From Anaerolineae bacterium (GTDB taxonomy: Bacteria; Chloroflexota; Anaerolineae; Aggregatilineales; Phototrophicaceae), in assembly GCA_019912965.1 (NCBI GenBank), contig JAIOHM010000156.1:20660-84659 (forward strand): 64,000 nt of DNA, given 5' to 3'. This document shows, in pieces, positions 24,374 through 33,145 of the stretch. The translations under genes were made by a program, and so were the position numbers. Below the pieces are notes generated by a model. That model ran no database searches and was not told the DNA's origin. It saw only the letters and a list, made by a program, of their open reading frames with translations. Each line of letters begins with the position of its first letter. Position 1 is the stretch's first letter.

Positions 24374-26167
24374 ATGTATATTCTAGGCATTTCTTGCTTC
24401 TACCATGATTCTGCTGTTGCTCTGCTTAAAGATGGTGAATTAGTCGCCGCCGCAATGGAAGAACGTTTCTCCCGCAAAAAACATGACAACGATTTTCCCA
24501 AACGAGCCATCGAATTTTGCCTTCGCCAGGCAAGCATCAAAGGGGAAGATCTGGATTACGTGGTTTTCTATGAAAAACCACTTGTCAAATTCGAACGCAT
24601 TCTGTTGACGACTTTGAACACTTTCCCTCGTTCAGCCGATGTATGGCGTGACGCTATGCTTACTTGGTTGAAAGAAAAACTCTGGGTGAAGAATATCATC
24701 CAGCGGGAAGTTGGTGTCAAATATGATCGCGTCCTATTCTGCGATCATCACATGAGTCACGCAGCCAGCGCCTTTTTTGCCAGCCCATTCCGGGAAGCTG
24801 CTGTTTTAACAGTTGATGGTGTTGGAGAGTGGACAACTACCACACTTGGAACTGCGACCAGTCAATGGCAGGGTGACGCATCTGGTCAGAACCAGATCAA
24901 TCTATTTCAGGAACAGCGTTTCCCTCACTCATTGGGGTTGCTCTATTCGGCTTTCACGGCTTACCTGGGTTTTCGGGTCAATAATGGTGAATACAAAGTC
25001 ATGGGTATGGCTCCTTATGGGCAACCCCGCTATGCTGATAAGGTCAATAAACTCTTTCAGCACAGCAAGGATGATGGAAGTTTCCATCTTAATATGGATT
25101 ACTTCAGTTATCACGAATCGACTCAAAACAGCTTCAACCAACGGTTTATTGATCTATTTGGCCCTACCCGCCATCCTGAAGCTGACTTCTTCACAATGGC
25201 AACCAATCCTGAACGCGCCGCCGAAAAAACTGCGATGGGTGAAAATCAGAGGTTTGCAGATATTGCAGCCAGCATTCAGCTTGTAACGGAAGATTTGCTT
25301 ATCAACATTGCCACCTATCTGCATAAGCGAACGGGGTTAAATAAACTGGTAATGGCAGGCGGTGTTGCGTTAAACACCAAAGCCAACTACCGTATTCTCA
25401 ACGAAACCCCGTTTGATGAAATCTACATTCAACCTGCGGCAGGTGACGATGGTGGTGCTCTCGGTGCAGCACTTTGGGCATATCATATTGCACTTGGCAA
25501 GCCGCGCAATTGGGTTATGCCACATGCTTATTGGGGTGAAGGTTACACAGATGCTCAATGCAAGGAATTTCTCGAAAGCAAAGGCACCCATTATGAGGCC
25601 TTTGATGACAACGAAGGTGAATTGTTAGACATTGTAGCCGAGTCATTGACCAATAAGAAAGTTGTCGGATTTTTTCAGGGGCGTTTCGAGTGGGGACCGC
25701 GCGCACTTGGCAACCGCAGCATTCTGGCTGATCCACGCACCGACGAAATGAAGGAAGTTGTTAATACCAAGATCAAGTTCCGAGAGCCTTTCCGTCCGTT
25801 TGCGCCTGTAATTTTGCGGGATCGGGCGGCAGAGTATTTTGATTATCCTGCTGTTCAGGAACATGAAGCGCCACGCTATATGTTGATGGTCAGTCCGATT
25901 AAATCAGAAAAACAAGATCAAATTCAGGCTGTTTGCCACCAGGGTACAGGTCGTCTCCAAACAATCGAACGTGAGACGAATCCTCGATACTACGGTGTCA
26001 TAGAACGTTTCGGTCAATTAACGGGTGTGCCAGTGGTGTTAAACACCTCATTCAACTTGCGCGGTGAGCCGATTGTGACCTCACCCCGCGATGCTTGGAA
26101 CACCTTCCAAAATAGTGACATCGATATGCTGGTGCTGAATTCGTTCTTGGTACGTAAGCCGAAATAA
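24374..26167 (+). CDS. Carbamoyltransferase, NodU/CmcH family
   Basis: A 597-residue enzyme of the family that moves a carbamoyl group from carbamoyl phosphate, via carbamoyl-AMP, to a hydroxyl of a sugar or antibiotic. The N-terminal Kae1-like part has GISCFYHDSAVALLKDGELVAAAMEERFSR, the metal/AMP-binding motif CDHHMSHAASAFFASP and EYKVMGMAPYG. The C-terminal part has VVGFFQGRFEWGPRALGNRSILADPR and VPVVLNTSFNLRGEPIV. It sits between small membrane proteins, one of the DUF5989 type. No substrate-modifying pathway genes are adjacent, so the acceptor is unknown; a cell-surface glycan is possible given the GT4 gene nearby. Confidence 0.93.
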   Translation: MYILGISCFYHDSAVALLKDGELVAAAMEERFSRKKHDNDFPKRAIEFCLRQASIKGEDLDYVVFYEKPLVKFERILLTTLNTFPRSADVWRDAMLTWLKEKLWVKNIIQREVGVKYDRVLFCDHHMSHAASAFFASPFREAAVLTVDGVGEWTTTTLGTATSQWQGDASGQNQINLFQEQRFPHSLGLLYSAFTAYLGFRVNNGEYKVMGMAPYGQPRYADKVNKLFQHSKDDGSFHLNMDYFSYHESTQNSFNQRFIDLFGPTRHPEADFFTMATNPERAAEKTAMGENQRFADIAASIQLVTEDLLINIATYLHKRTGLNKLVMAGGVALNTKANYRILNETPFDEIYIQPAAGDDGGALGAALWAYHIALGKPRNWVMPHAYWGEGYTDAQCKEFLESKGTHYEAFDDNEGELLDIVAESLTNKKVVGFFQGRFEWGPRALGNRSILADPRTDEMKEVVNTKIKFREPFRPFAPVILRDRAAEYFDYPAVQEHEAPRYMLMVSPIKSEKQDQIQAVCHQGTGRLQTIERETNPRYYGVIERFGQLTGVPVVLNTSFNLRGEPIVTSPRDAWNTFQNSDIDMLVLNSFLVRKPK

Positions 26168-26178
26168 GGAGTTGGAAC

Positions 26179-26349
26179 ATGCGCGATATTATCGCCCGTA
26201 TGGGTATTCTTGGGGAGCTAATTCAGTTTCTCTGGCAGCGGAAGCTCTATTGGTTAATCCCAATGGTGCTTACGTTGATTTTGTTTGCTATTCTCATTAT
26301 CTTGGGAAGCAATCCAGCCACACAACCATTCATCTACACATTATTCTAA
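26179..26349 (+). CDS. DUF5989-family small membrane protein
   Basis: A 56-residue protein starting at an ATG with AAGGAGTTGGAAC just upstream. It reads MRDIIARMGILGELIQFLWQ, then a basic RKLYWL, one membrane helix (PMVLTLILFAILIILG), and the conserved tail PFIYTLF. This pattern matches DUF5989, a tiny membrane protein that repeatedly follows NodU-type carbamoyltransferases. Its role is not established; a membrane anchor or partner for the enzyme is plausible. It lies 11 bases after the carbamoyltransferase stop and 12 before the next small gene. Confidence 0.85.
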   Translation: MRDIIARMGILGELIQFLWQRKLYWLIPMVLTLILFAILIILGSNPATQPFIYTLF

Positions 26350-26361
26350 GCCGGTGCTTGC

Positions 26362-26709
26362 ATGGACAGGTCGCAGATCATCATTATCATTTCGCTGGCA
26401 ATCGGAATTGTCTTTTGCGTGCCGACGGTTCGCCGTTCGATCAAAAAAGATAAAATCTACGGTGGTGTGCTGGCCGAAGCATTCCACTACATTGCGGTCG
26501 CCGCCTATCTCTCTGTGCTTCCGGCAGCTTTGCTGGGAAGTTTTCTGGTTGGCCCTTTTAAACTGGGCATACCCCTCGCTTTTACCTTTCTGGGGATTGC
26601 GCTGGTAGCATTGTTCTTCTATGCCCTCATTGAGCACCCTGCCCGCGCCAATCTGGTAGTAGAAGACCGTGGCTGGACGGAGCAGGATGCCCGTTCGTCC
26701 GGTTTGTAA
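26362..26709 (+). CDS. Small membrane protein closing the carbamoyltransferase island
   Basis: A 115-residue protein with three hydrophobic segments: IIIIISLAIGIVFCV (about 6-20), IAVAAYLSVLPAALLGSFL (about 44-62) and LGIPLAFTFLGIALVALFFYALI (about 68-90). A short charged C-terminus follows (EHPARANLVVEDRGWTEQDAR). It occupies the place that a SxtJ-type membrane protein often takes in related clusters, but I cannot confirm that identity. It is cotranscribed with the preceding genes by spacing and ends just before a bidirectional terminator. Confidence 0.65.
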   Translation: MDRSQIIIIISLAIGIVFCVPTVRRSIKKDKIYGGVLAEAFHYIAVAAYLSVLPAALLGSFLVGPFKLGIPLAFTFLGIALVALFFYALIEHPARANLVVEDRGWTEQDARSSGL

Positions 26710-26728
26710 CGGATAGATTTAATGGTTT

Positions 26729-26764
26729 AAGCCTGTGGTAGCTATAAAGCCACAGGCTTTTCAT
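26729..26764. terminator. Bidirectional hairpin terminator between the island and ndh
   Basis: AAGCCTGTGG (26729-26738) pairs perfectly with CCACAGGCTT (26750-26759) around an 11-base loop, followed by TTTTCATTTT. The loop contains the ndh stop codon, so the last ndh codons form one arm of the stem. Confidence 0.85.
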
Positions 26765-28061
26765 TTTGTGGGTCAGGTTCTTGATCTGGAGCATAAGGCT
26801 TGTGTTCCAGGATGATCCGTACCGAACGATCATAGGTGATATAATTCCACACCCAGTTAATAAAAACGCTTAACCGGTTTCGAAATCCCATTAGCCAGAT
26901 CAAGTGTAGGATAAGCCATGCTATCCAGGCGAGATACCCTGTTAGGGTAATCCGGTAATACAACCAGGCGACTGCGCGACTTCGTCCAATAGTCGCCATA
27001 ATTCCCCGATCAATGTAGTGAAAGCCTTGCTGTTTCCATCCCTTAGTTCGCCGGAGAATGTTTCTTGCAGCCAACATTCCCTGTTGTTTTGCGACTGGAA
27101 TGAGCATAGGATATGGTCTGCCGTCTGTCGCTTCAAGATATGCCATATCTCCAATAACATAAACATTGTTGCGCCCGATTACCTCGGTTGTCGGGTGAAT
27201 AGGAACTCGCCCACCCCGTTGAAGTGGAACATCGATCAGTTGGGCAACTGATGATGCTTTGACGCCAGCCGCCCACACCAGCGTATAGGTAGAGATAGTT
27301 GTTCCACTCTTCAAACGAACATGATCTTTGGTAACGGCTTCAACCTGTTCATTGAGCACAACCTCTACCCCCAATGATCGAAGTTGTGCCAGTGCTGAAT
27401 CACGCAAATATTGGGGATAAGGGTCAAGTAGGTGATCCATGGCTTCAATCAGAATAACTCGTGTTTTCGTTGAATTTAGCCCTGCATATTCCTGACGCAA
27501 TACGTTGTTATATAACTCGAACAACGCGCCAGCAGTTTCCAATCCGGTTGGCCCGCCACCAACTACAACTAGCGTTGTCAGAGCTTTCTTTTTATCAGCA
27601 TCCGGTGTCCAGGCTGCACGCTCAAACAATTTCAGAATATGATTTCGTAACACCACTGCATCGCTCAAATCCTTCAATCCAAATGAAAACTGCTCTAACC
27701 CATCGATATTGAACGTGTTTGTGACGCTTCCAGCAGCCACAATCAAAAAATCATACTGCTCGTAGAGAGTCTGGGTATTTGTCTGAACCACAACATGGCG
27801 GTTATCAAAATCAATTGACTGTACCTGCCCTAACAAGAACTCCACATTTTTTGCGCGCCGAAAAATACTTCGTACAGGATAGGCAATGCCGCTGGGGTCA
27901 AGACCAGATGTCGCCACCTGATACAGAAGAGGCGTAAAAGTATGGAAATTATGGCGGTCAATCAGAAGGACATCTACAGAGGTGTTTCGCAGCGTTTGAG
28001 CAGCATATAGACCACCAAAACCTGCTCCAACAATAAGCACACGAGGACGCTCATTTGCCAT
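26742..28061 (-). CDS. ndh: Type II NADH dehydrogenase (NDH-2)
   Basis: A 439-residue FAD enzyme that passes electrons from NADH to quinone without pumping protons. The FAD-binding VLIVGAGFGGLYAAQTLR, the NAD-binding VVVGGGPTGLETAGAL, the second FAD motif RNNVYVIGDMAYLE and the quinone-site region PVAKQQGMLAARNI are all present. The C-terminal hydrophobic segments (YRITLTGYLAWIAWLILHLI) match the membrane-binding tail of NDH-2. ATG at 28061 has GGAG nine bases upstream; an ATG 15 bases earlier has none. It stands alone between the carbamoyltransferase island and a divergent unknown gene. Confidence 0.93.
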   Translation of the reverse strand: MANERPRVLIVGAGFGGLYAAQTLRNTSVDVLLIDRHNFHTFTPLLYQVATSGLDPSGIAYPVRSIFRRAKNVEFLLGQVQSIDFDNRHVVVQTNTQTLYEQYDFLIVAAGSVTNTFNIDGLEQFSFGLKDLSDAVVLRNHILKLFERAAWTPDADKKKALTTLVVVGGGPTGLETAGALFELYNNVLRQEYAGLNSTKTRVILIEAMDHLLDPYPQYLRDSALAQLRSLGVEVVLNEQVEAVTKDHVRLKSGTTISTYTLVWAAGVKASSVAQLIDVPLQRGGRVPIHPTTEVIGRNNVYVIGDMAYLEATDGRPYPMLIPVAKQQGMLAARNILRRTKGWKQQGFHYIDRGIMATIGRSRAVAWLYYRITLTGYLAWIAWLILHLIWLMGFRNRLSVFINWVWNYITYDRSVRIILEHKPYAPDQEPDPQNEKPVAL

Positions 28062-28232
28062 GGTCGTAATCTCCATCTTTGCATAAGTATCATTATAATA
28101 ACTATTTGTGAAAAAATGAACAATGAAATTGCCATAGCCACTAGGATTTCATTCCCCCTATCGAATAGTGACAGATTTTCGTTAAAATCAATCTCTCAGA
28201 AGTCTTCCAAATTAAAGCGATGGATAAGAATA

Positions 28233-30635
28233 ATGGTTGATGATTTAACACGCGACGAGGAAGCTGTCCAGCAGGCGACGCAAATGACCGCCACAAACCT
28301 CCGCAAGTTGATGAGCGATACTGCCGACCACAAATCAGCTCCTTCGCATATTTCCGTCCCCGAACGTGAAGAACTGATTGAACTGGTTTCACAAATTCTT
28401 CCCGCTGGCAATGTTGTCGGGTTTGTACTGAGCGGGATTATGCACCTGAAAGATCGGGCGGTTCCAGCCGCGGAAGGCCGCACCCATCTTAGCTCACTGT
28501 TTAAAGGTCTTGCAATCATGCGGAACAATGCTTTTTACCGCATGATGTTCGCAGGTCCAGCTACAGTACTGTTGGGCTACAATATGCTGTTGCGTTTGGC
28601 AGGTGCAAAGCCGGAAGATTACATGCCAGACGGGGTATGGCAGTTTTATGTTGAGTTTGGCTTGCGGGAAGATGCGGCCCGACACAATAACGAAACACTT
28701 GGTTTTCAGCAAACTGCTAAAAAATTATTACCTGTACCTTCAGATATCGAATCGCTTACTGCTTGGACACTGGCTTCCATGTGGCTGCTGCGCGATTACG
28801 ATTATTTGCTGGCAAATATTTGGGAAGAGCATGTTCGGCTGACGGTTATCGAGGAAACTACAGGTTTGACTCGGTTACATCGGGCATGGCAATCACTCCG
28901 CCCATTTAGTGTGCCGTCTGATCAATTGTCCATCACCCTGTCAGCTTATCGTCGTCAGCGTTTCGATGTTTTTTGTGCTGAAACGCTGGATCAGGTAGGC
29001 AAAGATCAGTACCATCAATTTGAAACAGAATGGAACAACCCACAAAAGCAGCAGGAACGTCAGCGAGCGATTCAAGATTATCAGCACCAGCTTTCAATTC
29101 GTTCCTATCTGTCTCCCGGCGAATACAGCGAAAAACGTGAGCGCATCAGCAGCAGCGATATGCATATTGGGGTAATTTACCGTGATACATATCACCTGAT
29201 TAAGTTTATTGATCCAACCTCCCCTACTGCGCCAACATTGCTCCATAATCAAATACAGACAATCCTTCAAGGTAGTGCTACTGGGCAGTCGAGTGTCGAT
29301 AGAATTTTGACTTTGACCCCTCGGATAGCGCAATCAGACTTGCGACATTTGCTTGGCTCAGATCATCAAGATGCTATTCAGGCACTTCAAAAAACACCTA
29401 TTTTTATCAACTGGGACGCTGCTGATGGTGACCGCCCCTTAACATATATTCGACAGGGACGACGTGGAATAGGTGACCATGCGCTAACTATTTTCCGCAC
29501 ACATAAGAGTACCGTATTTGACTTTTCGCATATCTATTTCGATGGCCCTTGGGCAATGGAAGTTGCTGAAATGTTGACTAACGAAGCGACAAAGCACCTT
29601 CAGCAGCGTTCATTGATGCAAAACACTGTGGCTCGGCCTCCTATGATCAGGTCAATTAGTCTGGATTTAAATCCAAGGTTTGAACGAGCCGCTCGCAAAC
29701 AACCAATTTCGATTAATTATTTGAGCGGTGAAGCTAGTTTAAGCCTTGTTCAATTAACTGAAATACGCAAGTTGTTAATTAGCCGTACCAAACCCAAAGT
29801 TCAGCTAACGATTAATGATTTGCTAGTGTTATTTCGCACCATTTTTAATCAGCGCTATCGACCTGGTGTCCGATTGGAACGTGCGCTAAATGATTTACGT
29901 AAAAAGCCGGATTCACGGCAGCTTGTTCGTGTGGTTGATGACATGCTCCTTGCCATCCGGGAAGTTAATCCTTCCCTACTGATACCTATTGATGCCTCTC
30001 GTTTCAGCCCTAAAGAGCGGCTTTTTCCAAGCACATTTCGTAGCCCTTTTCCTGACTTTCATATGAAACATGCCGAAGCATTGAATGCATACAACACGAT
30101 TAAACGCACAACATTCAAAAAAAACGATGCTTATGATCGTTTCCATGCGGCGCGCGCGGATTATCTGAGTATGTTATACACGTTTGGTGAAATCATGCGC
30201 CGCTACCGTGAAATTGCCGTGCAGGGTCAGAGCATGAGCGCGACCGCCATACGCTTGATTGCAGGGCTACCAGGTGCTATGCAGCGATTAGTGGATGGAC
30301 TGCCGGGTCATTTTTCTTTCATTAACGAGGCTATCAAAGGTGAAGAAGTATTCAGTAATGTTGGACAAGTAACACCAGGTTCTTCTATATCCCGTTTTTC
30401 GAGCGCTAAAGACGATAATGACAAAAAAGTGATGGTTTGGGGCGTTATGACGGATAATAATAATCAAATCTACATCACGCTGCGCGACTTCCGTCCGCCA
30501 GTTATCGCATTGGCACAGGCTGGGCATGATATTGTTGCTCAAATGATTGCTCAAGATATGGTTGAGTCTTTCGCTGCTGATCTCAACGAGTTTATACATG
30601 AAATGAACATCATTGTTGGTGCCCCCAAGTTGTAA
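28233..30635 (+). CDS. Large unrecognised protein with an HxxxDG motif, possibly acyltransferase-like
   Basis: A soluble-looking protein of about 800 residues that I do not recognise as a named family. The frame is open from an ATG at 28116, but those 39 residues look atypical and lack a ribosome binding site, so the ATG at 28233 is used. The N-terminal half is helical (RHNNETLGFQQTAKKLLP, LASMWLLRDYDYLLANIWEEH). In the middle lies FDFSHIYFDGPWAMEVAEML, where H-x-x-x-D-G resembles the catalytic motif of condensation-domain and CoA-dependent acyltransferases. The C-terminal WGVMTDNNNQIYITLRDF and FAADLNEFIHEMN recall their second lobe. This is only a fold suggestion. It stands divergent from ndh and 59 bases before purH. 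Confidence 0.7.
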   Translation: MVDDLTRDEEAVQQATQMTATNLRKLMSDTADHKSAPSHISVPEREELIELVSQILPAGNVVGFVLSGIMHLKDRAVPAAEGRTHLSSLFKGLAIMRNNAFYRMMFAGPATVLLGYNMLLRLAGAKPEDYMPDGVWQFYVEFGLREDAARHNNETLGFQQTAKKLLPVPSDIESLTAWTLASMWLLRDYDYLLANIWEEHVRLTVIEETTGLTRLHRAWQSLRPFSVPSDQLSITLSAYRRQRFDVFCAETLDQVGKDQYHQFETEWNNPQKQQERQRAIQDYQHQLSIRSYLSPGEYSEKRERISSSDMHIGVIYRDTYHLIKFIDPTSPTAPTLLHNQIQTILQGSATGQSSVDRILTLTPRIAQSDLRHLLGSDHQDAIQALQKTPIFINWDAADGDRPLTYIRQGRRGIGDHALTIFRTHKSTVFDFSHIYFDGPWAMEVAEMLTNEATKHLQQRSLMQNTVARPPMIRSISLDLNPRFERAARKQPISINYLSGEASLSLVQLTEIRKLLISRTKPKVQLTINDLLVLFRTIFNQRYRPGVRLERALNDLRKKPDSRQLVRVVDDMLLAIREVNPSLLIPIDASRFSPKERLFPSTFRSPFPDFHMKHAEALNAYNTIKRTTFKKNDAYDRFHAARADYLSMLYTFGEIMRRYREIAVQGQSMSATAIRLIAGLPGAMQRLVDGLPGHFSFINEAIKGEEVFSNVGQVTPGSSISRFSSAKDDNDKKVMVWGVMTDNNNQIYITLRDFRPPVIALAQAGHDIVAQMIAQDMVESFAADLNEFIHEMNIIVGAPKL

Positions 30636-30694
30636 AAATGGGTATAATCTCAGACTATTGCTCACTGCCTCAACATTAAAGGATTAAAACGGCT

Positions 30695-32233
30695 ATGCCT
30701 CGTGCCTTGTTAAGTGTCTATGACAAGACCGATTTGGTTAAATTTGCGTCTGGCTTGGTTGAGCTTGGGTGGGATTTGGTTGCCAGTGGTGGCACGGAAG
30801 CTGCCCTGCGTAACGCTGGGATTTCGGTTACACCTGTTGATCAATTGACAGGTGTCCGTGAACTGCTCGACGGTCGGGTAAAAACGCTCCATCCGGCTAT
30901 CCATGCGGGCATCTTGGCACGCGATAAACCTGAAGACCTTGCCAGTCTAAAAGAGTTTGGCTACGCTCCCATCAACATGGTTGTGTGCAATTTGTATCCA
31001 TTTCAGGAAACCGTTGCTCAACTAGGTATTACGCTTCAAGATGCTATTGAGCAGATTGATATTGGTGGTGTTACCCTGCTGAGGTCGGCGGCCAAAAACT
31101 TCTTTCATGTCGTAGTTGTCTGCGACACAAACGATTATAGTAAAGTCCTTGCAGAACTTAAGGTTTCCAGTCACGTTGAAATAGCTACCCGTCGCAAGTT
31201 GGCGGTTAAAGCTTTTGCCCATACTCGTGATTATGATACGGCCATCCACGCATTTCTGTCGCAAGATATGGTACCAAGCTTAATGAGTACAGACCTGCCT
31301 CGGCATCTGTCGCTGGGAATGCAGCAGATTGAAGTACTACGTTATGGCGAAAATCCACATCAGGCTGCCGCTTATTATGGTAGAACTGGCAAAGGAGGCC
31401 CGCTGGGTGGCACGATACTAGGTGGCAAGCAGCTATCCTACAACAATATTCTTGATCTTGATGCGGCATGGCGCGCCGTGAGTGGTTTTTCTGACCCTAC
31501 TGTTGTAATCGTCAAACATCTGAATCCGGTCGGTATCGCCAGCGCATCTACCTTGGCCGAAGCCTATACAAGAGCACTGGCTTCAGATCCTGTTTCTGCC
31601 TTTGGTGGGGTAATTGCTGTCAACCGCCCTATCAATGAAGATTTTGTAAACGCATTGGGAAGCCTCTTTATTGAGGCAATCGCTGCACCTTCATTTGCGC
31701 CATCGGCCCAAACAGCACTGCTCAACAACCGCAAAAATTGCCGTCTTCTTCAGGTAGCGCAACCCTATAGCGGGCATGAATTTGAGATCCGCACTGTCCA
31801 TAGTGGTCTGCTTCTTCAAAGTGCTGATGTAGGCGATCCAGAAAGCACAGTCCTAAAAACAGTCACGGAAAGAGCACCTACCACTACAGAACTCAGCGCA
31901 CTTCAATTTGCCTGGGAAGCGGTTCAACATGTCAAGTCAAATGCAATTGTTTTGGCAGTCGAAACTGCTACAGTAGGAATCGGCGGTGGTTTGCCTAGTC
32001 GGGTAGACGCTGTCCACCTAGCCGTAACTAAGGCAGGTGAACGTGCAAAAGGCGCAGTAATGGCTTCTGACGCTTTTTTTCCATTTGCGGATGGTCTGGA
32101 ACTGGCAATCAAAGCAGGTGTAACGGCGGTCATCCAACCAGGTGGCTCTATTCGGGATAAAGAAGTGATTGAGGCAGCCAATCAAGCCAATATTGCTATG
32201 ATTTTTACAGGTTCGCGTCACTTCCGGCATTAG
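30695..32233 (+). CDS. purH: Bifunctional AICAR transformylase/IMP cyclohydrolase
   Basis: A 512-residue enzyme for the last two steps of IMP synthesis. The N-terminal MGS-like cyclohydrolase domain has LLSVYDKTDLVKFASGL, VASGGTEAALRNAG, TGVRELLDGRVKTLHP and DIGGVTLLRSAAKNF. The C-terminal transformylase domain has RYGENPHQAAAYYG, NPVGIASASTLAEAYTRAL and SNAIVLAVETATVGIGGG with the catalytic Lys-His neighbourhood VIVKHLNPVG. The length matches the family. A TATAAT is present at 30643-30648 without a good -35. tRNA-Thr follows downstream. Confidence 0.97.
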   Translation: MPRALLSVYDKTDLVKFASGLVELGWDLVASGGTEAALRNAGISVTPVDQLTGVRELLDGRVKTLHPAIHAGILARDKPEDLASLKEFGYAPINMVVCNLYPFQETVAQLGITLQDAIEQIDIGGVTLLRSAAKNFFHVVVVCDTNDYSKVLAELKVSSHVEIATRRKLAVKAFAHTRDYDTAIHAFLSQDMVPSLMSTDLPRHLSLGMQQIEVLRYGENPHQAAAYYGRTGKGGPLGGTILGGKQLSYNNILDLDAAWRAVSGFSDPTVVIVKHLNPVGIASASTLAEAYTRALASDPVSAFGGVIAVNRPINEDFVNALGSLFIEAIAAPSFAPSAQTALLNNRKNCRLLQVAQPYSGHEFEIRTVHSGLLLQSADVGDPESTVLKTVTERAPTTTELSALQFAWEAVQHVKSNAIVLAVETATVGIGGGLPSRVDAVHLAVTKAGERAKGAVMASDAFFPFADGLELAIKAGVTAVIQPGGSIRDKEVIEAANQANIAMIFTGSRHFRH

Positions 32234-32248
32234 TCCCTTACTTGAGCC

Positions 32249-32278
32249 TTGATTGGTTGATTGTCATTTTGCTATAAT
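32249..32278 (+). promoter_or_regulatory. Extended -10 promoter for tRNA-Thr
   Basis: TTGATT (32249-32254), an 18-base spacer, and TGC directly before TATAAT (32273-32278), giving an extended -10. The mature tRNA begins at 32289. Confidence 0.75.
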
Positions 32279-32288
32279 GCTGGAAATT

Positions 32289-32360
32289 GCCACCTTAGCT
32301 CAATGGTAGAGCAAACGCTTCGTAAGCGTTAGGTTGCGGGTTCAAGTCCCACAGGTGGCT
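32289..32360 (+). tRNA. tRNA-Thr(CGT)
   Basis: A 72-base cloverleaf. The acceptor stem GCCACCT/AGGTGGC is perfect, the D arm is GCTC/GAGC with loop AATGGTA, the anticodon stem AACGC/GCGTT carries loop TTCGTAA with anticodon CGT at 32321-32323, the variable loop is AGGTT, and the T arm has loop TTCAAGT. G1-C72 and C2-G71 agree with threonine identity. The T stem GCGGG/CCCAC has one C-A mismatch. The discriminator base is T and no CCA is encoded. A promoter precedes it and a terminator follows. Confidence 0.93.
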
Positions 32361-32367
32361 TTCAACT

Positions 32368-32399
32368 GCCCGCCAACACTCGTTGCGGGCTTTTCTTTT
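32368..32399 (+). terminator. Terminator after tRNA-Thr
   Basis: GCCCGC (32368-32373) pairs with GCGGGC (32385-32390), with inner bases CAAC/GTTG able to extend the stem around a bulge, followed by TTTTCTTTT. Confidence 0.85.
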
Positions 32400-32423
32400 G
32401 AATAACTCCAGGGAGTTTTCAGT

Positions 32424-33062
32424 ATGGAAAATCACCCCGTTACAATTGCTGTTGTTGGGGGTACAGGAGCGGGTAAAACAACAATCTCTAATGCCATATT
32501 GGAGCGCGTTGGCAGTCATAATATCGCCTACATCCCACACGATGCCTATTACAAAGATGTCGAGCAGATTCCGTTTGCCCAACCCGGAATACGTAATTTT
32601 GATCACCCGGATGCGCTGGACACCTCATTGTTGATTGAACATATCCGTCAGCTTCAAAGCAACCATCCTGCCGATATTCCAGTCTATGACTTCACCACGT
32701 ATCGCCGTGCTCATGAAATGCAGCGAGTTGAACCACAACCAATCATTTTGGTAGAAGGCATTTTGACATTTGTTGAACCAATATTGCGAGACCTGTTTGA
32801 TATCAAAATCTTTGTCGATATCGATGCCGACATTCGTTTCATTCGGCGACTTCAGCGTGATATCGCAGAGCGAGGGCGCAATGTCGAATCAGTTATTGAT
32901 CAATATCTCACTACGGTTCGTCCCATGCATGTTCAATTTGTCGAACCCAGTCGCCGTTATGCTGACGTCATTATTCCTGAAGGCGGCCATAACATAGTTG
33001 CAATTGACATGGTGGCAGACCGTATTCGCAGCATGCTCCGTGAGCGGCGCAAATTAGCTTAA
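32424..33062 (+). CDS. udk: Uridine kinase
   Basis: A 212-residue P-loop kinase that phosphorylates uridine and cytidine in pyrimidine salvage. Walker A GGTGAGKTTISNAI, the HDAYYKD motif, NFDHPDALDTSLLIEHI and YDFTTYRR mark the uridine kinase family, with IILVEGILTFVEPILRDLFDIKIFVD and DADIRFIRRLQRDIAERGR following. GGGAG about eight bases before the ATG supports the start. The gene stands between the tRNA terminator and a promoter that begins two bases after its stop. Confidence 0.96.
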   Translation: MENHPVTIAVVGGTGAGKTTISNAILERVGSHNIAYIPHDAYYKDVEQIPFAQPGIRNFDHPDALDTSLLIEHIRQLQSNHPADIPVYDFTTYRRAHEMQRVEPQPIILVEGILTFVEPILRDLFDIKIFVDIDADIRFIRRLQRDIAERGRNVESVIDQYLTTVRPMHVQFVEPSRRYADVIIPEGGHNIVAIDMVADRIRSMLRERRKLA

Positions 33063-33063
33063 C

Positions 33064-33092
33064 TTGCCCCTCCTATCCAACGCCTATATAAT
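33064..33092 (+). promoter_or_regulatory. Predicted sigma70 promoter for the histidine kinase gene
   Basis: TTGCCC (33064-33069), a 17-base spacer and TATAAT (33087-33092). It begins directly after the udk stop and precedes the kinase ATG by about 50 bases. Confidence 0.65.
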
Positions 33093-33145
33093 CAGTTCAA
33101 GTGAGTTAATGTGTGCCGCAATGGGACTCTGGCGCGGAGGATTTG

